Positions 1 through 4,449 of a stretch of DNA of 12,866 bases are shown in pieces. This DNA comes from Bacteroidia bacterium (GTDB taxonomy: Bacteria > Bacteroidota > Bacteroidia > Bacteroidales > Azobacteroidaceae), in assembly GCA_025996895.1 (NCBI GenBank), contig BNTW01000078.1, positions 1 through 12,866 of the forward strand. Reading direction: 5' to 3'. Position 1 is the stretch's first letter. Each line of letters opens with the position of its first letter. Under the pieces are notes generated by a model. It was not told the DNA's origin and did no database searches. It was given only the letters and a program-made list of their open reading frames with translations. The position numbers were made by a program, and so were the translations under genes.

Positions 1-31
1 TATCTTCAAAAGATTTTAATTCTTTATCCAT
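1..31 (-). CDS. Start of an unidentified gene, cut by the window edge
   Basis: An ATG at 31-29 opens a frame (MDKELKSFED) that runs out of the window. It lies 22 bases after the stop of the RhuM fragment and on the same strand, so it is probably the next gene of the defence operon. Ten residues are too few to name a family. Genes beside RhuM and DUF1016 are often type I restriction-modification subunits, but that is only a contextual guess. The upstream bases are A-rich, as usual for starts in this phylum. Confidence 0.35.
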   Translation of the reverse strand, partial: MDKELKSFED

Positions 32-53
32 TGTGTTATTCTTTTTAATTTTT

Positions 54-209
54 TCATCCTACCTCTTTTGTCTGCGTTTTTCCTTCACACGCCGTTTCGC
101 TTTCAAAACGCACATCTACCGAAATTTTATCATCTTCGGTTTTGAAAATGATAAACTGATTGGGCTTTTCGGGCAGTTTATTTTGTTCTATGTTTTGGAG
201 TGAGGGCAT
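54..209 (-). pseudogene. RhuM-family N-terminal fragment, copy A
   Basis: This 51-codon frame starts MPSLQNIEQNKLPEKPN and continues FIIFKTEDDKIS-VDVRFE. That is the usual N-terminus of the virulence RhuM (Fic/DOC-like) family, whose full members are roughly 300 residues or more. After VRFE (residue 36) the family normally continues into a Trp-Leu-Thr-Gln helix-turn-helix-like segment. Here an unrelated 15-residue tail ends at a TGA, so the body of the protein is gone. It begins 7 bases after the stop of the DUF1016 gene and so sits inside the operon. A near-identical fragment lies on the other side of that gene (1257-1400). It is most likely a decayed remnant left by recombination. A short functional peptide cannot be excluded. 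Confidence 0.6.
103..192. repeat. Direct repeat, left copy (RhuM 5' end)
   Basis: Aligned base by base with 1294-1383, this stretch shows 6 mismatches in about 90 bases (about 93% identity) and no gaps. Both copies have the same orientation and flank the DUF1016 gene at 217-1260, giving a repeat period of 1191 bp. Similarity falls off abruptly on both sides. Recombination between the copies would excise or duplicate the nuclease gene. Confidence 0.9.
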
Positions 210-216
210 AAGATTT

Positions 217-1260
217 TTATTTTGTATCTAAATCACTACTCATTAGCGAACGGATTTGTGTAATTTCTTTTATCAGTTCCTCTTCGCTTGGCAAGTAAAG
301 TTTGTATTTTGTGGCAAAAAGTTGCTCGTTATCATTTAATACTGAATATTTTACTTCGGCACGGTCTTTTTCTTCGCAAAGAATAATGCCGATTGTAGGA
401 TTGTCGCCTTCGGTGCGCTTCAAATCGTCAAACATACGGACATACATATCCATTTGTCCAACGTCTTGGTGTGTAAGTTTCCCTATTTTTAAGTCAATAA
501 GCACAAAACATTTGAGAATATAATTATAAAAAACCAAATCAATGTAATAGTGTGAAAGTTCGGTGGCAATGCGCTGTTGTCGCGCTACAAACGAGAATCC
601 TTTGCCCAATTCGAGCAGAAATTTTTGCAAATTATCAATAATCAACTGTTCAATTTCGCTTTCGTTATATTTTTTGTTTTCTTGCAAATCATAAAAATCA
701 AGCACAAGCGGGTCTTTAAGAATAAAATCCTGTGGCTGCATGGCAAGTTGTTTTTCATTTTCAGCGTTGAGTTCATTGACTGCCTCTTTGTGCGTGGCAA
801 GCAACCGCTCGTAATAATGCTTATCCACCTGTTCGTCTAAAAACCTTGTACTCCACGAATTGTCGGCGGCTTCGTTCATATAAACTTCCCTCGCTTTCGG
901 ATTTTCCACGCGAATAAGCGAGCGGTAGTGTGTCCAGTTCAATTCTTTACGCAGTGCGTAAACATTTGAAAATTGCAGATAAAACTTGCGCATGTTAGTC
1001 AGATTGACATAGCCAAATCCTTTACCAAATTCAGCCGTAAGTCGTTTTGAAACATCGTGTAACAGATTTTCACCGTATTTGGAATACGTTTCGCCACCCT
1101 GTTCTTCTACAATTTTTTTGCCGATTTGCCAATATGTTTCCACCATCACGAAATTAGCAGTGTTATATACCAACTTCCGTGCATTGAGTATCAAATCCCG
1201 CGAAAAAGCATACAAATCATTGTTACTTTCAGTAAAATCTTTTTTTTGAACTGGTTTCAT
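217..1260 (-). CDS. DUF1016/YhcG-family PDDEXK nuclease, full length
   Basis: The 347-residue protein has the usual two-part layout of the DUF1016 (YhcG) family. An N-terminal helical, winged-helix-like half (about 15-160) contains YWQIGKKI, KYGENLL and FGKGFGYVNLTNMRKFY. A C-terminal PDDEXK nuclease half covers about 200-330. The nuclease core is complete: the helix LLELGKGFSF (215-224), the aspartate in YIDLVFYN (D241), the D-x-K of LIDLKIGKL (D256, K258) and GQMDMYV with Q269. Family members sit in type I restriction-modification and other defence loci; the target is not settled. Its ATG overlaps the stop of the upstream RhuM fragment (ATGA), which suggests translational coupling. It is a divergent paralogue of the protein at 3119-3955, with clearly different residues around the active site. 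It is a soluble protein with no signal peptide. Confidence 0.88.
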   Translation of the reverse strand: MKPVQKKDFTESNNDLYAFSRDLILNARKLVYNTANFVMVETYWQIGKKIVEEQGGETYSKYGENLLHDVSKRLTAEFGKGFGYVNLTNMRKFYLQFSNVYALRKELNWTHYRSLIRVENPKAREVYMNEAADNSWSTRFLDEQVDKHYYERLLATHKEAVNELNAENEKQLAMQPQDFILKDPLVLDFYDLQENKKYNESEIEQLIIDNLQKFLLELGKGFSFVARQQRIATELSHYYIDLVFYNYILKCFVLIDLKIGKLTHQDVGQMDMYVRMFDDLKRTEGDNPTIGIILCEEKDRAEVKYSVLNDNEQLFATKYKLYLPSEEELIKEITQIRSLMSSDLDTK

Positions 1261-1400
1261 ATTATTCTATATTTTCTTTTCTTATCGTACAAATCAAAAC
1301 GCACATCTCCCGAAATTTTATCATCTTCGGTTTTGAAAATGATAAAGTGATTGGGCTTTTCAGGTAGTTTATTGTATTCTATGGTTTGTTGTTCGGGCAT
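1257..1400 (-). pseudogene. RhuM-family N-terminal fragment, copy B
   Basis: This 47-codon frame (MPEQQTIEYNKLPEKPN, then FIIFKTEDDKIS, then GDVRFD) matches the first 36 residues of RhuM-family proteins and of copy A at 54-209. It then runs into a short basic tail (LYDKKRKYRII) and stops. The ATG lies 2 bases after the HEPN gene's stop, and its TGA overlaps the ATG of the following DUF1016 gene. It is therefore well placed to couple translation from one gene to the next. The helix-turn-helix and the rest of the family's length are absent. It is probably a remnant of a gene broken when the nuclease cassette arrived. Retention of an open, tightly coupled frame is the odd point. Confidence 0.6.
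1294..1383. repeat. Direct repeat, right copy (RhuM 5' end)
   Basis: This is the partner of 103-192: about 84 of 90 bases identical, same orientation, no gaps. The mismatches include both silent and replacement changes (for example Val to Gly in the KIS-x-DVRF segment and Gln to His after PEKPN), so the copies are not brand new. It lies between the HEPN gene and the full-length DUF1016 gene. Confidence 0.9.
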
Positions 1401-1402
1401 AA

Positions 1403-2035
1403 TTACACTGTTTTAAGAAATGTCCTACTATTATAACCGCTCTCAATACGCAACAAAGTTTCTACCATTAAATCATTGACAAGTTTAGAAAAAATTTCTA
1501 TGTCTTCTATTTTAACAGAAATAGATTTTTCGCCGTGAGCAATTTTATTTCGGAAATTCAACAATTTATTTAATCTGTCATTAAATTCATTTTTAGGCAG
1601 TTGTTTCAAATTAAATCGCATCAAAATATCATTGATTATATCAAAATTGACATTTGATTTTGTAGGTAATTTGTCAGTCAGTCTTAATGGTTGAGAAATT
1701 GTTGTTTGATACAACAAAATAAATTCTTTCTTCGTTTTATAATTTATCCTTGGATTTTCTAAACATAATTTATCGTGACTTGACAATGTATGAGTTAATA
1801 AATCAATATGTACTTCATTTATTGGAATTTGTAATTTATTAATCTCTTTGATATAAAATCCAAAAGTATTTTTCACAAATCCTTCCCATAGCGCATATAT
1901 CGAAGGCACTGCATATTTTATTAGCAATCCCTTATGTTCGGGTAGCAAATTATATCTTAATGGTATAGTCTTTAAACTTGCAAGTTCAGACATTCGCCAA
2001 TCAATATCTATATTTATTTCTTCAATAAATGACAT
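1403..2035 (-). CDS. MAE_28990/MAE_18760-like HEPN protein, predicted RNase
   Basis: The 210-residue, mostly helical protein carries the HEPN signature RNKIAH (R162 to H167, the R-x4-H arrangement) near the C-terminus, in the stretch LLNFRNKIAHGEKS. An upstream helix, IYALWEGFVKNTF (46-58), resembles the conserved helix of the MAE_28990/MAE_18760 HEPN families. HEPN proteins of this type are predicted metal-independent RNases in toxin-antitoxin and phage-defence systems; here cleavage is inferred from the motif. The gene starts 3 bases after the stop of the DUF262 gene, so the two are almost surely co-translated partners. Base composition is very AT-rich (about 18-30% GC in lines I counted), unlike the DUF1016 genes on either side. 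Without catalysis it could still be a HEPN scaffold or antitoxin-like subunit. Confidence 0.78.
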   Translation of the reverse strand: MSFIEEINIDIDWRMSELASLKTIPLRYNLLPEHKGLLIKYAVPSIYALWEGFVKNTFGFYIKEINKLQIPINEVHIDLLTHTLSSHDKLCLENPRINYKTKKEFILLYQTTISQPLRLTDKLPTKSNVNFDIINDILMRFNLKQLPKNEFNDRLNKLLNFRNKIAHGEKSISVKIEDIEIFSKLVNDLMVETLLRIESGYNSRTFLKTV

Positions 2036-2038
2036 AAA

Positions 2039-3106
2039 CTAAATCTGACCAAATATTTGTTTTGCAAATTCAATGCGTTTCTTTACTCTTTCCACAGAAT
2101 TATTGCCCCCAGACCGAGTTAATTTACGATATATATCATTTGTTTTGATTTCATTAATTTTGTCTTTTATCAATTTAGGCTTTACAGTTCCATACAAATG
2201 TATATTTTCAGATATACCTATCATTGTGGTATCATATACCGCAGTCGAAAAAGTAACACTATTATTATATTTGAAGATTTGCAGCCCCAATGGAGATAAA
2301 ATATCTACTGTCCGATTAAATATAGTTCTGTATGAATTATAATTGAACTTTTTGTTTTCGGCGGCAGACCTCATAAAATCGGTCATATGCTGTGCAATAC
2401 TCTTGGTAATATGTCTATTGCTATAAAGAGAAACAAATCTTAAAACAAGTTCTTCTAAATATAATTCATCTATTTGCTTTTGAGGAACATCTATTATTTT
2501 TATAAACTTTTCATTAGCAGCAAGTTCTTTGAGAAACTTATTAAAATCAGACGAAATTTCTCGAAACAATGAATTTCGTATTTCTTGATTTGTTAATGGT
2601 GAACCGCCTGTATTAAGGCGATTGAATAATTCAAAGCGCAAATCATACTTGCTATTCCATTTTATAATTTCAACACGACAAGAGGAACGCTTAATATTCA
2701 GTTGAATTTTTAAAGGTAAATCATTGCAACTATATCCTTCTAACTCTCTAATCAAATCTCCATCTCCCAATACCCAATTATTTTTTTCAGGCAAAGTTTT
2801 TAATGTATTAAAAAATGAAAGAATTGTTGAAAGTCGCTGTAATCCATCAACCAATTCCCAACGCCCGTCTTTGTCTTCTGCCACAAATATTGGCGGAATA
2901 GGAATGCCAATAATAATTGATTCTATAAATCTTGTTCTTTGATAGTCAGTCCATCTGTACAATCTTTGAAATTCAGGATTTATTATTATTTCTCCCTTTT
3001 CGTACATACTCATTATTTCACCAAAAGACATATCTAATTTGTCTGTTTGTAATGTGTTTCTGCTTTCTTCTATTGCAGACAACAGTTTTTCTTGATTTAC
3101 TTTCAT
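2039..3106 (-). CDS. DUF262 (ParB/Srx-like) domain protein
   Basis: The 355-residue protein has the DUF262 hallmarks: INPEFQRLYRW (42-52), the helix ESIIIGIPIPPIF (62-74), the core VDGLQRL (86-92, variant of the DGQQR motif) and FNRLNTGGSPLTNQEIRNSLF (161-181). DUF262 is the ParB/sulfiredoxin-like, nucleotide-using domain of GmrS and of SspE, and it senses or powers cleavage of modified DNA in those systems. GmrSD and many DUF262 proteins carry a C-terminal DUF1524 HNH nuclease. None is evident here: the rest (about 190-355) is a helical domain with no H-N-H pattern that I can see. The HEPN gene 3 bases downstream may supply the nuclease instead. The start follows the DUF1016 stop by 12 bases. 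Expected to be cytoplasmic. Confidence 0.82.
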   Translation of the reverse strand: MKVNQEKLLSAIEESRNTLQTDKLDMSFGEIMSMYEKGEIIINPEFQRLYRWTDYQRTRFIESIIIGIPIPPIFVAEDKDGRWELVDGLQRLSTILSFFNTLKTLPEKNNWVLGDGDLIRELEGYSCNDLPLKIQLNIKRSSCRVEIIKWNSKYDLRFELFNRLNTGGSPLTNQEIRNSLFREISSDFNKFLKELAANEKFIKIIDVPQKQIDELYLEELVLRFVSLYSNRHITKSIAQHMTDFMRSAAENKKFNYNSYRTIFNRTVDILSPLGLQIFKYNNSVTFSTAVYDTTMIGISENIHLYGTVKPKLIKDKINEIKTNDIYRKLTRSGGNNSVERVKKRIEFAKQIFGQI

Positions 3107-3118
3107 TTTTTAATATTT

Positions 3119-3955
3119 TTAATTATTTTTAGTTTTTTTGATTATCAACTCTTCCCTTGCCAACTCTTTTTCATCTGCCAATTTCACATTTTGCTGTGCT
3201 ATGGCAATAGACCTATTCAGTTTATCAATAAACCATTGCTTGTCGGGCAAGGCGGTTAGGTATTGCGCCACTTTTATATTCTTTTCGTCAAGCATCAGCA
3301 GTTCAATGTGTTCCGTATTGCCTTCGCTGCAAAGCAGTAAGCCGACAGGCGAATTTTCGTGGGGCTGGCGGTCGTGCTTTTGCAGATATTTCAGGTAGAG
3401 TTCCATTTGCCCTTTGTATTTGGGTTGAAACTTGCCGAGTTTCAAGTCAATGGCAATTAAACGATTGAGTTTTCGGTGAAAGAAAAGCAGGTCGAACGAA
3501 TAATCAACGCTGTCAATGGGAATGCGTTTTTGCCGAAGTGTGCGGACACTCCAATTTTCGACAATACTCATCTGTTGGTAAAACAGGCGTTTTGTGCTGT
3601 CTTCGATAGATATGAGTTCAATAAAATGACTCCAACTCAATGTTTGCGACACTGTCGCGAACATTTCTTCGGGGTATGCCTCTGCCACTTTTATCATTCG
3701 CGTTATGGCAGTGTAGGAGTAGCCTTTCCCAAATTTTTCCATCAATTGTTGCGACAGTGTCGCAACAATTTGTTGTCCGTATTGAGAATGGGCTTCGTGT
3801 TGCATATCAGCAATAATGTAATTGCCGATAGACCAATACAGACGGCTGATTGTGGTGTTTAGATACACCGCAACTTGCCTGCCTGTTTGCTCAATCAACT
3901 GCTCTATTCCAAACAATAATTGTTCGCTGTTTTCTTTTATTTTCGCTATTTCCAT
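3119..3955 (-). CDS. DUF1016/YhcG-family PDDEXK nuclease with internal deletion
   Basis: This 278-residue protein belongs to the same family as 217-1260 but is internally shortened. The N-terminal half is normal (RLYWSIGNYI, FGKGYSYTAITRMIKVAEAYP, LSWSHFIELI, WSVRTL). At about residue 141 it jumps straight from WSVRTLR to QKRIPIDSVDYSFDLLFF. In the full-length paralogue the matching points (140 and 228) are nearly 90 residues apart. Lost are the linker, the KDP-x-VLDF segment and the first nuclease helix with its LELG-x-GF glutamate. The active-site D155, D170-L-K172 and Q183 remain, and the frame is open. Activity is therefore doubtful; it may be a recent in-frame deletion or a repurposed subunit. 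The C-terminal tail is Lys/Glu-rich. It starts 12 bases after the HTH remnant's stop. Two palindromes with a shared core lie in its 5' half. Confidence 0.82.
   Translation of the reverse strand: MEIAKIKENSEQLLFGIEQLIEQTGRQVAVYLNTTISRLYWSIGNYIIADMQHEAHSQYGQQIVATLSQQLMEKFGKGYSYTAITRMIKVAEAYPEEMFATVSQTLSWSHFIELISIEDSTKRLFYQQMSIVENWSVRTLRQKRIPIDSVDYSFDLLFFHRKLNRLIAIDLKLGKFQPKYKGQMELYLKYLQKHDRQPHENSPVGLLLCSEGNTEHIELLMLDEKNIKVAQYLTALPDKQWFIDKLNRSIAIAQQNVKLADEKELAREELIIKKTKNN
3642..3662. repeat. Intragenic palindrome, core GCGACA-N-TGTCGC (second)
   Basis: This near-perfect inverted repeat is centred on 3652. Positions 3646-3658 are perfect around a central base, and it extends to 21 bp with one mismatched pair (3645/3659). 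It shares its core with the palindrome at 3744-3770, and the two centres are 105 bp apart. In protein it encodes ATVSQ within the DUF1016 N-terminal half. Confidence 0.75.
3744..3770. repeat. Intragenic 27-bp perfect palindrome, core GCGACA-N-TGTCGC
   Basis: The arm AATTGTTGCGACA and its exact reverse complement flank a central G at 3757, giving 13-bp arms with no mismatch. It lies within the DUF1016 gene, where it encodes VATLSQQL. The same 13-bp core recurs 105 bp away at 3646-3658. The arms are long for a coding-region coincidence and could form a stable hairpin in the mRNA. Confidence 0.85.
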
Positions 3956-3967
3956 ATCATTCTTAGT

Positions 3968-4087
3968 TTATCGTTTGAAAAGCATCTCCATTTTAAAATA
4001 AGCAGCAGCAATATCCAACGCTGCCGTCAATTTTCGCTGTGGCATTTGTCGCTCTTTGCACAACTGTTTTATCCTATCATTGAACAT
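3968..4087 (-). pseudogene. Truncated XRE-type helix-turn-helix regulator
   Basis: A 39-codon frame starts MFNDRIKQLCKERQMPQRKL and continues TAALDI. This is the N-terminal HTH of a small XRE-family regulator common in front of restriction-modification genes in this phylum, normally about 80-110 residues. Around residues 26-34 the sequence (AAAYFKME) still resembles the expected D-T-x-x-Y-x-K-I-E helix but has lost a residue. It then breaks into MLFKR and a stop where the family has KGERRAKREQ. The recognition helix is damaged and the C-terminal half is missing, probably from small indels. It heads the operon and ends 12 bases before the DUF1016 start, so the island may have lost its own repressor. 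Too short for standard ORF cut-offs. Confidence 0.6.
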
Positions 4088-4123
4088 CTTAACTTATAAT
4101 TTTAACGTCTTGCGATTTTTTGG

Positions 4124-4131
4124 TAAAAATA
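4124..4131 (-). promoter_or_regulatory. Possible -7 element of the defence operon
   Basis: On the minus strand this reads TATTTTTA, one base off the Bacteroidota -7 consensus TAnnTTTG. It is about 37 bases before the HTH remnant's ATG, a normal distance. I see no TTTG about 19 bases further upstream, so the call is weak. Confidence 0.3.
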
Positions 4132-4212
4132 CGATTTTTTTTTGAAGTTTGGTTTAAGCGGACAATATCCACTATGAATTGCACTTTTTTTAATAAAAAA
4201 CATTGGATTTCT

Positions 4213-4356
4213 GATATTGTATTCTTCCAATTAGACCTATGATAACACACTAAATTGTATATATTAACTTTGCTATTGGCTTTTGCAACAACTTTCGCAG
4301 GCGATTGCAAAAATGTTATTCTTGATTTCTTAACTAATTGGAAGAATAACAATATC
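4213..4356. repeat. 144-bp element bounded by imperfect inverted repeats
   Basis: The left arm (4213-4234, GATATTG then TATTCTTCCAATTAG) matches the reverse complement of the right arm (4334-4356) at every base except one extra T in the right arm. Similarity may extend a few bases outward (GATTT on both sides, with a 2-base offset). The arms enclose about 100 bases of non-coding sequence. The shape fits a small non-autonomous terminal-inverted-repeat element or a large stem-loop. No flanking target duplication is obvious by eye. Confidence 0.55.
4281..4350. repeat. Two adjacent hairpins
   Basis: Hairpin 1 pairs TTTTGCAA (4281-4288) with TTGCAAAA (4305-4312), with extra pairing from TCGC/GCGA inside. 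Hairpin 2 pairs GTTATTCTT (4315-4323) with AAGAATAAC (4342-4350) over an 18-base loop. A TAACTTTG box at 4265-4272 on the plus strand matches the -7 consensus and would start a transcript just before hairpin 1, though no matching -33 box is seen. They could be a structured leader or small RNA, or operator sites. Confidence 0.4.
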
Positions 4357-4390
4357 AAATCTACTCTATTATTTATTTAGTGAGCAAAAG

Positions 4391-4423
4391 TTATGCCAAA
4401 CTATAAAATTTATTTTATCTTTG
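4391..4423 (+). promoter_or_regulatory. Promoter of the macroglobulin-pbpC operon
   Basis: TATCTTTG at 4416-4423 is an exact match to the Bacteroidota -7 consensus TAnnTTTG. Twenty bases upstream, TTATG (4391-4395) is a weak version of the -33 TTTG. Transcription would start near 4430, about 20 bases before the ATG. The start has no Shine-Dalgarno box, as is normal in this phylum. Confidence 0.5.
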
Positions 4424-4449
4424 CGAAGTAATCTTTAAACTGATTTTAT

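Larger units (their letters stand above)
4088..4449. other. Divergent intergenic region with inverted repeats
   Basis: This gap separates the minus-strand defence island from the plus-strand macroglobulin gene. I find no convincing gene in it. It contains promoter candidates facing both ways, long A/T runs (4133-4143, 4185-4200) and three nested or adjacent inverted repeats between 4213 and 4356. It also marks the change from AT-rich accessory DNA to higher-GC core DNA, so it is the likely right boundary of the island. No tRNA or obvious attachment site is present. Confidence 0.7.

Noticed and set aside
16..57. 13-codon frame with an ATGA overlap to RhuM fragment A
   Set aside because: Very short, Lys-rich, no family resemblance; the overlapping frame starting at 31 is a better candidate for the next gene.
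103..1383. The two 90-bp direct repeats as a CRISPR array or transposon ends
   Set aside because: Only two copies, too long and too far apart for CRISPR; no transposase and no terminal inverted repeats. They are coding copies of one gene start.
3476..3862. 128-codon plus-strand frame in the deleted DUF1016 gene
   Set aside because: Opposite strand of a recognisable family member; Cys/His-rich content comes from the reversed codons.
4089..4358. 89-codon minus-strand frame ending just before the HTH remnant
   Set aside because: It needs a TTG start inside an inverted repeat, has no recognisable domain, has a Lys/Ile/Asn-rich composition expected of AT-rich non-coding DNA, and would cover the likely operon promoter.
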